Below, piece by piece: positions 53,101-62,146 of a stretch of 64,000 bases of DNA. A program made the position numbers and the translations under genes. This DNA comes from WTFY01 sp965203725 (GTDB lineage: Bacteria > Pseudomonadota > Gammaproteobacteria > UBA4575): contig CBDBDH010000002.1 in NCBI GenBank assembly GCA_965203725.1, positions 620,001 to 684,000 on the forward strand. Direction: 5' to 3'. Under the pieces are notes generated by a model that saw only the letters and a list, made by a program, of their open reading frames with translations, had not been told where the DNA came from and ran no database searches. Each line of letters opens with the position of its first letter. The first letter of the stretch is position 1.

Positions 53101-54291
53101 ATGTCCAAAGAGAAGTTCGAACGTACCAAACCGCACGTCAACGTCGGCACGATTGGTCACGTGGACCATGGCAAGACGACCCTGACGGCGGCCATGACCA
53201 AGGTCATGGGTGAGACCCATGGCGGCGAGTACAGGACCTACGACCAGATCGACAATGCACCGGAGGAACGTGAGCGCGGCATTACCATCGCCACGGCTCA
53301 CGTCGAGTACGAGAGCGTAAACCGCCACTACGCCCATGTGGACTGCCCGGGTCACGCCGACTACGTGAAGAACATGATCACGGGTGCCGCGCAGATGGAC
53401 GGTGCCATCCTGGTGGTCAGTGCCGCGGACGGCCCGATGCCCCAGACACGTGAACACATCCTGCTGGCACGCCAGGTGGGCGTACCCCATATCCTGGTAT
53501 ACATGAACAAGGCGGACCAGGTGGATGATCCCGAACTGCTCGAACTGGTTGAAATGGAGGTCCGCGACCTCTTGTCGACCTATGAATTTCCGGGCGATGA
53601 CACACCGATCGTTACAGGCTCCGCCCTGAAGGCCCTGGAAGGGGATACCTCGGACATCGGCATTCCTTCCATCGTCAAGCTGGTGGAAGAAATGGATGCC
53701 TTCGTTCCTGAGCCCGAGCGGGCCATTGACGGGGACTTCATCATGCCGGTGGAAGATGTCTTCTCGATCTCCGGGCGAGGCACGGTGGTGACCGGGCGCG
53801 TGGAGCGTGGCGTCGTCAAGGTCGGGGATGAAATTGAAATCGTCGGCATTCGCGACACCACGACCACGACCTGCACGGGCGTGGAAATGTTTCGCAAGCT
53901 GCTGGACCAGGGTCAGGCAGGCGACAACGTCGGCGTGCTGTTGCGCGGTACCAAGCGTGACGAGGTCGAGCGCGGCCAGGTGCTGTGCAAACCCGGCAGT
54001 ATCACCCCGCACACCAAGTTCGAGGCCGAGGTCTACATCCTCAGCAAGGAAGAAGGTGGCCGGCATACCCCGTTCTTTAACGGCTATCGCCCGCAGTTCT
54101 ACTTCCGTACCACGGACGTCACCGGCGCGGTGGATCTGCCGAGCGGCACCGAGATGGTGATGCCGGGCGACAACGTGCAGATGACGGTTTCGCTGATCGC
54201 ACCGATCGCCATGGAAAAGGGACTGCGTTTTGCCATCCGTGAGGGTGGTCGCACGGTCGGGGCCGGAAAAGTCTCGAAGATCATCGAGTAG
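53101..54291 (+). CDS. tuf: Elongation factor Tu
   Basis: 396 residues. P-loop GHVDHGKTTL (19-28), DCPGHADYVKNMITGAAQMD and NKADQVDD are intact. It delivers aminoacyl-tRNA to the ribosome. This is the tufA-position copy; the second copy usual between tRNA-Thr(GGU) and tRNA-Trp is missing from this window. An upstream purine-rich AAGAGGTAGAGAAAG serves as ribosome site. Confidence 0.98.
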   Translation: MSKEKFERTKPHVNVGTIGHVDHGKTTLTAAMTKVMGETHGGEYRTYDQIDNAPEERERGITIATAHVEYESVNRHYAHVDCPGHADYVKNMITGAAQMDGAILVVSAADGPMPQTREHILLARQVGVPHILVYMNKADQVDDPELLELVEMEVRDLLSTYEFPGDDTPIVTGSALKALEGDTSDIGIPSIVKLVEEMDAFVPEPERAIDGDFIMPVEDVFSISGRGTVVTGRVERGVVKVGDEIEIVGIRDTTTTTCTGVEMFRKLLDQGQAGDNVGVLLRGTKRDEVERGQVLCKPGSITPHTKFEAEVYILSKEEGGRHTPFFNGYRPQFYFRTTDVTGAVDLPSGTEMVMPGDNVQMTVSLIAPIAMEKGLRFAIREGGRTVGAGKVSKIIE

Positions 54292-54316
54292 TACGAGCGA
54301 CTGGGCAACCTGAACG

Positions 54317-54634
54317 ATGGCAACCTCGGGACAGACAATCCGGATTCGCCTGAAAGCGTTTGATCATCGCCTGATCGATCGTTCCGCAAGCGAAATCGTG
54401 GAAACGGCCAAGCGCACGGGGGCAAGGGTGAAAGGACCGATCCCGCTGCCCACCAAGAAAGAGCGCTTTACCGTGCTGATCTCGCCGCACGTGGACAAGA
54501 ATGCCCGTGACCAGTACGAGATCCGCACCCACAAGCGGATCATGGATATCGTCGAGCCCACGGACAAGACCGTGGATGCGCTGATGAAGCTGGATCTGGC
54601 TGCCGGGGTGGATGTCCAGATCAAATTGAACTAG
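54317..54634 (+). CDS. rpsJ: 30S ribosomal protein S10
   Basis: 105 residues. IRIRLKAFDHRLIDRSASEIVETA and the conserved GPIPLPTKKERFTVL loop identify it. It sits in the 30S head and is NusG's/NusB's partner in antitermination and coupling. Here it follows tuf by 25 bp, so the S10 operon appears to continue from the str operon. Confidence 0.98.
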   Translation: MATSGQTIRIRLKAFDHRLIDRSASEIVETAKRTGARVKGPIPLPTKKERFTVLISPHVDKNARDQYEIRTHKRIMDIVEPTDKTVDALMKLDLAAGVDVQIKLN

Positions 54635-54705
54635 AAGATTTGGGTAGATTCAGGTGAAGAAAGTGGTTTTCTAAGACTCTGATATTTGGGATAATGTTTG
54701 ATTAC

Positions 54706-54743
54706 CTGCGACCCGGCCTGGGGGGACCCATGCCGGGTCGCAG
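54706..54743 (+). promoter_or_regulatory. 12-bp stem-loop in the rpsJ-rplC leader
   Basis: CTGCGACCCGGC (54706-54717) pairs perfectly with GCCGGGTCGCAG (54732-54743) around a 14-base loop. No T-tract follows. It lies in the only long gap (162 bp) of the S10 cluster, 53 bp before rplC. A GATAAT at 54690-54695 may be a -10 element. Candidate site for ribosomal-protein (L4-type) or attenuation control, by position only. Confidence 0.5.
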
Positions 54744-54796
54744 TTATCCGGTCAAGTAAAAATCTTGCAAGCCTTGTACGGTACGAAAGGGTAAAA

Positions 54797-55501
54797 ATGT
54801 CTCTGGGATTGGTAGGAAAAAAAGTGGGTATGACGCGTGTCTTCACCGAGGCAGGGGAGTCTGTGCCGGTGACGGTTCTGCACGTGCCCGGCAACCGCAT
54901 CACCCGGGTCAGGCGCCATGAGGACGACGGCTACGATGCCGTGCAGGTCACCTACGGCGAGGTCAAGCCTTCACGAGTCAACAAGCCGACCGCGGGCCAT
55001 TTCGCCAAGGCGGGCGTTCGTGCAGGCCGGGGATTGCGTGAATTCAGGCCGGCCAGGGAACAGCTCGAGACCCTGCAGGTGGGCTCGGAACTGGGCGTGG
55101 GGCTCTTTACCGTCGGCCAGAAGGTGGCGGTGTCGGGCGTCTCCAAGGGCAAGGGGTTTGCGGGCTCGGTGAAACGCCACAACTTTCGCATGCAGGATGC
55201 CACGCACGGAAATTCACTATCACACCGTGCGCTGGGCTCCACCGGACAGTGCCAGGACCCGGGACACGTCTTCAAGGGCAAGAAGATGGCAGGACAAATG
55301 GGCAATGTCCGCGTGACCACGAAAAACCTGAAGGTCGTGCAGATCGACGAGGGCAAGGACCTGCTCTTGATCAAGGGTGCGGTGCCAGGCGCCCCGGGTG
55401 GAGACGTCATGATTCGCCCCGTGCACGCCGGGGAGATTAACCTGCCGGCACAGGATGGCGAGGCGGACGATACGGCCAAAGCGGACACCGAAGAGGCCTG
55501 A
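54797..55501 (+). CDS. rplC: 50S ribosomal protein L3
   Basis: 234 residues against 209 in E. coli. The ATG at 54797 (MSLGLVGKKVGMTRVF) follows GAAAGGG; a longer frame from 54698 crosses the leader hairpin. The methylated-Gln loop region contains HGNSLSHRALGSTGQCQDPG. The extra length is an acidic C-terminal tail (about 25 residues, QDGEADDTAKADTEEA). One of two initiators of 50S assembly. Confidence 0.97.
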   Translation: MSLGLVGKKVGMTRVFTEAGESVPVTVLHVPGNRITRVRRHEDDGYDAVQVTYGEVKPSRVNKPTAGHFAKAGVRAGRGLREFRPAREQLETLQVGSELGVGLFTVGQKVAVSGVSKGKGFAGSVKRHNFRMQDATHGNSLSHRALGSTGQCQDPGHVFKGKKMAGQMGNVRVTTKNLKVVQIDEGKDLLLIKGAVPGAPGGDVMIRPVHAGEINLPAQDGEADDTAKADTEEA

Positions 55502-55512
55502 GGACAGCAGCC

Positions 55513-56118
55513 ATGAAACTCGCCATCGCCAACACCAAGTCCTCAGTCACGGTATCCGATGACATCTTTGCGCGCAGTTTCAACGAACCCCTGGTGCACC
55601 AGGCCATCACGGCCTACCTGGCAGGAGCCAGGAGCGGGACCAAGGCGAACAAGAGCCGCAGCGACGTGCGCGGCGGCGGCGCCAAGCCCTGGCGACAAAA
55701 GGGCACGGGGCGTGCCCGGGCGGGGACCTCCAACAGCCCGCTGTGGCGCTCCGGCGGAGTCACCTTTGCCGCACGCCCTCGAAACTACCGGCAAAAGCTC
55801 AACAAGAAAATGGTGCGTGCAGCCTATGCCAGCATGTTCTCGGAACTGATCCGCCAGGAATGCCTGCACGTCATCAAGGAATTTTCCGTCACCGAGCCCA
55901 AGACCAAGCAGGCCGTGACCCAACTGCAAAAGCTCAAGCTCACCTCCGCCCTCATCATCACCGACCAAGCCGACGAGAACCTGTACCTTTCCGTGCGCAA
56001 CCTGCCGCACGTCGAGGTGACCGAGGTGGAAGGCATCGACCCGGTCAGCCTGTTCAGGCACAAGGACGTGGTGGTGACCAAGGATGCGCTGAAGGCGATC
56101 GAGGGGTGGCTGCAATGA
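55513..56118 (+). CDS. rplD: 50S ribosomal protein L4
   Basis: 201 residues. The exit-tunnel loop region contains GGGAKPWRQKGTGRARAGT, a basic extension lining the tunnel where macrolide-resistance changes occur; it looks wild type. The stop overlaps the rplW start (ATGA). In E. coli L4 represses the S10 operon. Confidence 0.97.
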   Translation: MKLAIANTKSSVTVSDDIFARSFNEPLVHQAITAYLAGARSGTKANKSRSDVRGGGAKPWRQKGTGRARAGTSNSPLWRSGGVTFAARPRNYRQKLNKKMVRAAYASMFSELIRQECLHVIKEFSVTEPKTKQAVTQLQKLKLTSALIITDQADENLYLSVRNLPHVEVTEVEGIDPVSLFRHKDVVVTKDALKAIEGWLQ

Positions 56119-56411
56119 ACGAGGAGCGCCTGATGAGCGTACTGCTGGCCCCGCATGTCTCGGAGAAGACCGCGACCGGTGCGGACAAGCACAACCAGCA
56201 TGTCTTTCGCGTCATCCGCAGCGCCAGGAAAAGCGAGATCAAGCAGGCGGTGGAAAAGCTGTTCGATGTGAAAGTTGCCGAGGTCAATACCATCAACATG
56301 CAGGGCAAGCGCAAGATGTTCAACCGCCGGCCCGGCAAGCGACCGGACTGGAAGAAGGCCGTCGTCACCCTGGAGGCGGGCAGCGACATCGATTTCGGTG
56401 GATTCGGCTAA
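56115..56411 (+). CDS. rplW: 50S ribosomal protein L23
   Basis: 98 residues from the ATG at 56115, overlapping rplD by 4 bp. LLAPHVSEKTATGADKHNQHVF and the C-terminal KRPDWKKAVVTL are typical. Located at the tunnel exit, it docks trigger factor and the signal recognition particle. Confidence 0.97.
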   Translation: MNEERLMSVLLAPHVSEKTATGADKHNQHVFRVIRSARKSEIKQAVEKLFDVKVAEVNTINMQGKRKMFNRRPGKRPDWKKAVVTLEAGSDIDFGGFG

Positions 56412-56426
56412 CGGTAAGAATTTGTC

Positions 56427-57254
56427 ATGGCAGTCGTAAAAGCAAAACCCACTTCGGCCGGACGACGCTTCGTCGTCCAGGTGACCTCGCCGGACCTGCA
56501 CAAGGGCGGGCCCTACAAGCCGCTGCTGTGCGACAAGAAGAGAAGCGGCGGGCGCAACAATGCCGGGCGGATCACCACCAGGCATCGCGGCGGCGGACAC
56601 AAGCAGCGCTTCAGGGTCATTGATTTCAAGCGCAACAAGGACGACATCCCGGCCCGGGTGGAGCGAATCGAGTATGACCCGAACCGCAGTGCCAACATCG
56701 CACTGCTCAAGTATGCCGACGGCGAGCGCCGCTACATGATCGCACCCCGGCACCTGTCCACGAACAGCGAGGTCATCTCCGGGATGCGCGTACCGATCAA
56801 GACCGGCAACGCCTTGCCGCTTCGAAGCATCCCGGTGGGCACGGTCGTGCACTGCATCGAGATGAAGCCCGGCAAGGGTGCGCAGATCGGGCGCAGCGCG
56901 GGTGCGGCCATCCAGGTGGTGGCGCGCGAGGGAAATTATGCAACGCTGAGACTGCGTTCCGGTGAGATGCGCAAGGTCCTGCTGGACTGCCGTGCAACGA
57001 TCGGCGAAGTCGGCAACAGTGAACACAACCTGCGCAAGCTCGGCAAGGCCGGTGCGAAGCGCTGGCGCGGTGTGCGGCCCACGGTGCGCGGCGTGGCCAT
57101 GAACCCGGTGGATCACCCGCATGGCGGCGGGGAAGGGCGCACCTCCGGCGGGCGCCACCCGGTATCCCCCTGGGCGATGCCGACCAAGGGCTACAAGACC
57201 CGCAAGAACCACCGTACCGACCGCCTGATCGTGCGGCGCAGAAACAAGAGATAG
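56427..57254 (+). CDS. rplB: 50S ribosomal protein L2
   Basis: 275 residues. RGGGHKQRFRVIDFKRNK and the C-terminal RGVAMNPVDHPHGGGEGRT signature, whose His contributes near the peptidyl-transferase centre. Binds 23S rRNA and bridges the subunits. Confidence 0.98.
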   Translation: MAVVKAKPTSAGRRFVVQVTSPDLHKGGPYKPLLCDKKRSGGRNNAGRITTRHRGGGHKQRFRVIDFKRNKDDIPARVERIEYDPNRSANIALLKYADGERRYMIAPRHLSTNSEVISGMRVPIKTGNALPLRSIPVGTVVHCIEMKPGKGAQIGRSAGAAIQVVAREGNYATLRLRSGEMRKVLLDCRATIGEVGNSEHNLRKLGKAGAKRWRGVRPTVRGVAMNPVDHPHGGGEGRTSGGRHPVSPWAMPTKGYKTRKNHRTDRLIVRRRNKR

Positions 57255-57271
57255 ATTAAGAGATTCACCCG

Positions 57272-57547
57272 ATGCCAAGATCATTACGCAAGGGCCCGTT
57301 CGTGGATCACCACCTGATGAAAAAGGTGGAGAAGGCGGCGGCGACCAATGACCGCAAGCCGATCAAGACGTGGTCGCGCCGGTCCTTCGTGGTGCCGGAG
57401 ATGGTCGGGGTGACCATTGCCGTACACAACGGCCGCCAGCATGTGCCGATCCTGATCAGCGAGAACATGGTGGGCCACAAGCTCGGTGAATTCGCCATTA
57501 CCCGGACCTTCAAGGGTCATTCGGGCGACAGGAAGGCCAAGTCGTGA
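57272..57547 (+). CDS. rpsS: 30S ribosomal protein S19
   Basis: 91 residues. PRSLRKGPFVDHHLMKKV start and HNGRQHVPILISENMVGHKLGEF signature. Binds the 30S head with S13 near the A site. The last base of its stop is also the first base of rplV's ATG. Confidence 0.98.
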   Translation: MPRSLRKGPFVDHHLMKKVEKAAATNDRKPIKTWSRRSFVVPEMVGVTIAVHNGRQHVPILISENMVGHKLGEFAITRTFKGHSGDRKAKS

Positions 57548-57885
57548 TGGAGGTTTCCGCCAGACTTTCGTTTGTGCGCATCGCCCCGCAAAAGGCGAGG
57601 CTGGTGGCGGACCAGGTGCGCGGCAAGGCAGTGGACAAGGCGCTTGAGATCCTGAAGTTCAGCCCCAAGAAGGCTGCGGGGATCATCTGCAAGGTGCTGG
57701 AGTCCGCGATTGCCAATGCCGAGCACAATGAGGGTGCGGACATCGACGAGCTCAAGGTGGAAAAGATCTTCGTCGACGACGGTCCGACCCATCGCCGTTT
57801 CCGGGCGCGCGCCAAGGGCCGTGCCGCGAAAATCCTGAAACGCACGAGCCACATCACCGTGGTGGTCAGCGACGCCCAGGGTTGA
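57547..57885 (+). CDS. rplV: 50S ribosomal protein L22
   Basis: 112 residues from the ATG at 57547 (a GTG at 57544 is an alternative). RIAPQKARLVADQVRGK and the tunnel hairpin RRFRARAKGRAAKILKRTSH are intact; the hairpin, with L4, forms the tunnel constriction. Confidence 0.97.
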   Translation: MEVSARLSFVRIAPQKARLVADQVRGKAVDKALEILKFSPKKAAGIICKVLESAIANAEHNEGADIDELKVEKIFVDDGPTHRRFRARAKGRAAKILKRTSHITVVVSDAQG

Positions 57886-57942
57886 TGAGTACACAGGAAA
57901 GCGAAGCGTAATACGAAATTTGTCAGGAGTTGATTTCTAGAT

Positions 57943-58617
57943 ATGGGACAAAAAGTACATCCGACCGGCATGCGCCTTGGGATATCCACCGACTGGACGT
58001 CCAAGTGGTATGCCGATGGCGCTGACTATGCAGAGTTCCTGAGCAGCGATCTTGAAATCCGGGACTACCTGAAGAAAAAGCTCTCGCAGGCCTCGGTCAG
58101 CCGGATCCAGATCAACCGGCCCGCGCGTGCAGCCTTCATCACGATCCACACGGCTCGCCCCGGCATCGTGATCGGCAAGAAAGGCGAGGACATCGAGGCC
58201 CTGCGACACGAGATCGCAAGGCGCACGGGCTTGAGCGTGAACAACGTGAAGATCAACATCGAGGAGATCCGAAAGCCCGAGATCGACTCGCAGCTCGTGG
58301 CCGAGAGCATCGCGCAGCAACTGGAGCGAAGAATCACCTTCCGGCGGGCGATGAAGCGCGCCGTCGGCAACGCCATGCGCCTGGGGGCGCTGGGCGTGAA
58401 AGTGAATGTCGCGGGCCGCCTGAACGGGGCGGAGATTGCGCGAAGTGAATGGTACCGGGAAGGCCGGGTGCCGCTGCACACCCTGCGTGCCAACATCGAT
58501 TACGGTTTTGCGGAAGCCAAGACCACGTACGGAATCATCGGCATCAAGACCTGGATCTACAAAGGCGACGTGTTCGGCCTCGATGCCAAAGACAGCGAAG
58601 AGGGAGGCGAACAGTAA
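57943..58617 (+). CDS. rpsC: 30S ribosomal protein S3
   Basis: 224 residues. MGQKVHPTGMRLGI start, KH RNA-binding motif VIGKKGEDIEALR and C-terminal YGIIGIKTWIYKGD. It lines the mRNA entry channel and shares in the ribosomal helicase activity. Confidence 0.98.
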   Translation: MGQKVHPTGMRLGISTDWTSKWYADGADYAEFLSSDLEIRDYLKKKLSQASVSRIQINRPARAAFITIHTARPGIVIGKKGEDIEALRHEIARRTGLSVNNVKINIEEIRKPEIDSQLVAESIAQQLERRITFRRAMKRAVGNAMRLGALGVKVNVAGRLNGAEIARSEWYREGRVPLHTLRANIDYGFAEAKTTYGIIGIKTWIYKGDVFGLDAKDSEEGGEQ

Positions 58618-58654
58618 GCCCGGGCGCCGGAGCGAAGAGTTCAGTTAAACCAGG

Positions 58655-59068
58655 ATGTTACAGCCCAAACGTACAAAGTTTCGAAAACAGCGGAAAGGCC
58701 GCAACCGCGGACTGGCCCAGAACGGAAACAAGGTCAGTTTCGGGGAATACGGCCTGAAGGCTGTCACCCGCGGGCGCATCACCGCCCGGCAGATCGAGGC
58801 GGCGCGGCGCGCGATGACGCGCCATATCAAGCGCGGCGGCAAGATCTGGATCCGGATGTTTCCCGACGTGCCGGTGACCAAGAAGCCGCTCGAGGTACGC
58901 CAGGGCAAGGGCAAGGGCAACGTCGAGTACTGGGTGGCCAAGGTGCAGCCCGGCAAGGTGCTGTACGAGATGGAAGGCGTGGATGAAAAGGTGGCCCGGG
59001 AGGCCTTTCGCCTGGCGGATGCCAAGCTGCCGATTAAAACCTCGTTTGTCACGCGCAGCGTGATGTAG
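58655..59068 (+). CDS. rplP: 50S ribosomal protein L16
   Basis: 137 residues. MLQPKRTKFRKQRKGRNRG start and RGGKIWIRMFPDVPVTKKP core. Positions the A-site tRNA elbow and completes the 50S subunit late in assembly. Confidence 0.98.
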   Translation: MLQPKRTKFRKQRKGRNRGLAQNGNKVSFGEYGLKAVTRGRITARQIEAARRAMTRHIKRGGKIWIRMFPDVPVTKKPLEVRQGKGKGNVEYWVAKVQPGKVLYEMEGVDEKVAREAFRLADAKLPIKTSFVTRSVM

Positions 59069-59076
59069 TCAGGACC

Positions 59077-59274
59077 ATGGACCAGGAACTTCAGAACAAG
59101 AGCTACGAGGAACTCGGCAAGGAGTTGCTCGATTTGCGCAAGGAACAGTTCAACTTGCGCATGCAGCTCGGTACGGGCCAGCTGACGCGCGTGCACCAGT
59201 TCAAGGTCAACCGCAAGAACATTGCGCGGGTGAAAACGCTCATGAACCAGAAGTCATCAGAGAAGGGTGCGTAG
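59077..59274 (+). CDS. rpmC: 50S ribosomal protein L29
   Basis: 65 residues, two helices: ELLDLRKEQFNLRMQLGTGQL, and RKNIARVKTLMNQK. Next to L23 at the tunnel exit. Ends 7 bp before rpsQ. Confidence 0.96.
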   Translation: MDQELQNKSYEELGKELLDLRKEQFNLRMQLGTGQLTRVHQFKVNRKNIARVKTLMNQKSSEKGA

Positions 59275-59281
59275 GTTCCAG

Positions 59282-59557
59282 ATGTCAGAAGAAAGCAAGA
59301 AAATCCGTACCCTGCAGGGCAGGGTGATCAGCGACCGGATGGACAAGACGGCGGTGGTGCTGCTGGAACGCCAGATCAGGCATCCGCTGTACGAGAAGTA
59401 CATCCGCCGTTCCACGAAGCTGCACGTGCATGACGAGAACAATGAATGCGCGGTGGGCGACGAGGTCTCGATCCGGGAGTGCCGTCCCATCTCGAAAAAG
59501 AAATCGTGGCAGCTGGTCGAAGTGGTCAAGCGCAGCGAAGACTCCCGGGCGGGATGA
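59282..59557 (+). CDS. rpsQ: 30S ribosomal protein S17
   Basis: 91 residues from the ATG at 59282. GRVISDRMDKTAVVLLER and the strand HVHDENNECAVGDEVSIRECRP identify the OB-fold protein. A primary 16S rRNA binder in the 30S body. Confidence 0.97.
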   Translation: MSEESKKIRTLQGRVISDRMDKTAVVLLERQIRHPLYEKYIRRSTKLHVHDENNECAVGDEVSIRECRPISKKKSWQLVEVVKRSEDSRAG

Positions 59558-59564
59558 GGTCGAT

Positions 59565-59933
59565 ATGATCCAGATGCAAAGTACCTTGGGCGTAGCCGAC
59601 AATAGCGGGGCGCGCAAACTGCAGTGCATCAAGGTGCTCGGCGGGTCGCAGCGCCGTTACGCAGGCATCGGCGACATCATCAAGGTCAGCGTCAAGGACG
59701 CCATTCCCCGGGGCAAGGTCAAGAAGGGCGAGGTGTACAACGCCGTGGTCGTGCGAACGGCCAAGGGCATTCGCCGCCCCGACGGCTCGACCATCCGCTT
59801 CGACAACAATGCGGCGGTGCTGCTGAACGCCCAACTGCAGCCGGTGGGCACGCGCATCTTTGGTCCAGTGACCCGGGAACTGCGCACCGAACGCTTCATG
59901 AAAATCATCTCGCTGGCCCCCGAAGTACTCTAA
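59565..59933 (+). CDS. rplN: 50S ribosomal protein L14
   Basis: 122 residues from the ATG at 59565 (MIQMQSTLGVADNSGA). The longer frame from 59430 overlaps rpsQ. GTRIFGPVTRELR near the C-terminus is typical. Contacts 16S rRNA across the subunit interface. Confidence 0.97.
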   Translation: MIQMQSTLGVADNSGARKLQCIKVLGGSQRRYAGIGDIIKVSVKDAIPRGKVKKGEVYNAVVVRTAKGIRRPDGSTIRFDNNAAVLLNAQLQPVGTRIFGPVTRELRTERFMKIISLAPEVL

Positions 59934-59970
59934 GCCGCACACCGTGAGACAACTATCAGGACTGACCAAC

Positions 59971-60285
59971 ATGCAAAGAATTCGCAGGGGAGATGACGTG
60001 ATAGTGGTTGCCGGCAAGGACAAGGGCCGGCGCGGCACGGTATTGAAGGTGAGCGAGAACCACGTGGTGGTGGAGAACATCAACGTCGTCAAGAAGCACC
60101 AGAAGCCCAACCCGAATGCTGGCGTCTCGGGCGGCATCAACGATCAGGAGGCGCCGATCCACGTCTCGAACGTGATGATTTTCAACCCGGTGACCAGCAA
60201 GGGAGACCGAATCGGGTTCCGCTCGCTCGAGGACGGCAAGAAGGTCCGTTATTTCAAGTCCAACGGCGAAGTGGTCGATATTTAG
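59971..60285 (+). CDS. rplX: 50S ribosomal protein L24
   Basis: 104 residues from the ATG at 59971 (MQRIRRGDDVIVVAGKDKG); a GTG at 59944 would add nine residues absent from the family. KOW motif in the first 30 residues. Initiates 50S assembly with L3. Confidence 0.97.
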   Translation: MQRIRRGDDVIVVAGKDKGRRGTVLKVSENHVVVENINVVKKHQKPNPNAGVSGGINDQEAPIHVSNVMIFNPVTSKGDRIGFRSLEDGKKVRYFKSNGEVVDI

Positions 60286-60293
60286 GAACTGAC

Positions 60294-60833
60294 ATGTCGA
60301 GGCTCCAGGATTTCTATCTGAACACGGTGCGCCCCCAGCTGATGGAGAAGCAGGGGTACAAGAACCTCATGCAGGTGCCCCGTATCGAGAAGATCACGCT
60401 GAACATCGGCGTCGGTGAGGCTGCACGCGACAAGAAAACCATCAAGGACGTGATTGCGGACCTCGAGAAGATTGCTGGACAAAAAGCGGTGGTCACGAAG
60501 GCCCGAAAATCCATCGCCGGGTTCAGTATCCGCGAGAATTTCCCGATCGGCTGCAAGGTGACGCTTCGCCGCACGCGGATGTACGAGTTCCTGGATCGCC
60601 TGATCAGCATCGCCATCCCGCGGGTGCGCGATTTCCGGGGTCTGAGTCCCAGGGCCTTTGACGGGCGGGGCAATTACAGCATGGGAGTCACCGAGCAGAT
60701 CATCTTCCCGGAAATCGACTACGACAAGATCGATGCGATCCGCGGCATGGACATCGCGATCACGACCTCGGCGAGAACCGACGAAGAGGCGAAGGCACTG
60801 CTGGAAGCCTTCAGTTTTCCATTCAAGAGATAA
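60294..60833 (+). CDS. rplE: 50S ribosomal protein L5
   Basis: 179 residues. PRIEKITLNIGVGEA and RARKSIAGFKIR-type block (KARKSIAGFSIRENFPIG) are present. Binds 5S rRNA and forms a bridge to the 30S head. Confidence 0.98.
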   Translation: MSRLQDFYLNTVRPQLMEKQGYKNLMQVPRIEKITLNIGVGEAARDKKTIKDVIADLEKIAGQKAVVTKARKSIAGFSIRENFPIGCKVTLRRTRMYEFLDRLISIAIPRVRDFRGLSPRAFDGRGNYSMGVTEQIIFPEIDYDKIDAIRGMDIAITTSARTDEEAKALLEAFSFPFKR

Positions 60834-60847
60834 AGAGCAGGTAGCCC

Positions 60848-61153
60848 ATGGCAAAGTCATCCATGCTGGAGAGAGAGAAAAAGCGCAACAAGACCGTGCG
60901 CCGTTGTGCGGAAAAGCGTTTGAGGCTCAAGGCCATCGTCAAGAGTCCGACGACCGGCTACGACGAAAAACAGGACGCCATGCTGGCCTTGCAGAAAATG
61001 CCGCGCAATGCCAGCCCGGTGCGCCTTCGCAACCGCTGCAGTCTGACCGGGCGTCCGAAAGGCTACTACCGCAAGTTCGGCCTGGGCCGCAACAAGTTGC
61101 GTGAAGCCGCCATGCGCGGCGACATTCCCGGACTGGTGAAGGCCAGCTGGTAA
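60848..61153 (+). CDS. rpsN: 30S ribosomal protein S14, long zinc-free form
   Basis: 101 residues. The long type without the four-Cys zinc site of short S14. NRCSLTGRPKGYYRKFGLGRN signature. Binds late to the 30S head. Confidence 0.97.
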   Translation: MAKSSMLEREKKRNKTVRRCAEKRLRLKAIVKSPTTGYDEKQDAMLALQKMPRNASPVRLRNRCSLTGRPKGYYRKFGLGRNKLREAAMRGDIPGLVKASW

Positions 61154-61189
61154 CCACGGACAGTTTCAAAGAGCACAGGCTGAAAGAAC

Positions 61190-61585
61190 ATGAGCATGAG
61201 TGACCCGATATCCGACATGTTGACGCGTATCCGCAACGGCCAGGAGGCCAGGAAAGTGACCGTCACGATGCCTTCTTCAAAAGTGAAAGAGGCGATTGCC
61301 AAAGTCTTCAAGGACGAAGGCTATATCGAGGATGTTTCCGTGAACAGCGAAACCGCCAAGGCGGAACTCACGATACGACTCAAGTACCACATGGGCGAGC
61401 CGGTGATCAGCCGTCTCAGCCGCGTCAGCCGTCCGGGCCTGCGCAAGTACAACAGTGCCGAGGATCTGCCGAGGGTGATCGGCGGGATGGGCGTGGCCGT
61501 GATTTCCACCTCGAAAGGCGTCATGACCGACCGCGCGGCACGGGCTGCGGGGCACGGCGGTGAAGTGCTGTGCACCATCGAGTAA
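61190..61585 (+). CDS. rpsH: 30S ribosomal protein S8
   Basis: 131 residues. MSMSDPISDMLTRIRNGQ start; a second ATG at 61196 is possible. C-terminal GVMTDRAARAAGHGGEVLC. Primary 16S binder, and in E. coli the repressor of the spc operon. Confidence 0.97.
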   Translation: MSMSDPISDMLTRIRNGQEARKVTVTMPSSKVKEAIAKVFKDEGYIEDVSVNSETAKAELTIRLKYHMGEPVISRLSRVSRPGLRKYNSAEDLPRVIGGMGVAVISTSKGVMTDRAARAAGHGGEVLCTIE

Positions 61586-61607
61586 TGCAAGCTGTTTGAA
61601 TAGAGCG

Positions 61608-62135
61608 ATGTCACGAATTGCAAGACAACCTGTCGAGATCCCCAAGGGTGTGGATGTGAAGCTGCAGGGCCGGCATCTGGCCATGAAGGGGCCGGTCGGG
61701 GAGATGTCGATGGACATCCACCGGGACGTCAATGTCGAGCAAAAGGACAACCGCATCAATGTCGTGCTGGACGAGTCCTCCGACTCGGCCATGGCCGGCA
61801 CCATGCGCGCCCTGATCAACAACCTGGTCACCGGCGTCAGCCAGGGCTTTGAGCGCAAGCTCGAGCTGGTCGGGGTCGGCTACCGTGCGCAGGCGAAAGG
61901 CAAGGTCCTGTCGTTGACCCTGGGTTTTTCCCACCCGGTCGAATATCCCGTGCCCGAGGGCATCAAGATCGAGACGCCCAGTCAGACCGAAATTATCGTG
62001 CGCGGCACCGACAAGCAGAAAGTGGGACAGGTGGCGGCGGAAATCCGTGCGTTTCGCAAACCGGAACCGTACAAGGGCAAGGGGATCAAGTATTCCGATG
62101 AGCGGGTGATCCGCAAAGAAGCGAAGAAAAAGTAG
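61608..62135 (+). CDS. rplF: 50S ribosomal protein L6
   Basis: 175 residues from the ATG at 61608 (MSRIARQPVEIPKGV); the longer frame from 61560 overlaps rpsH. The second repeat ends KPEPYKGKGIKYSDE, the family signature. Near the factor-binding site. Confidence 0.97.
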   Translation: MSRIARQPVEIPKGVDVKLQGRHLAMKGPVGEMSMDIHRDVNVEQKDNRINVVLDESSDSAMAGTMRALINNLVTGVSQGFERKLELVGVGYRAQAKGKVLSLTLGFSHPVEYPVPEGIKIETPSQTEIIVRGTDKQKVGQVAAEIRAFRKPEPYKGKGIKYSDERVIRKEAKKK

Positions 62136-62146
62136 GCACTGAGCAG

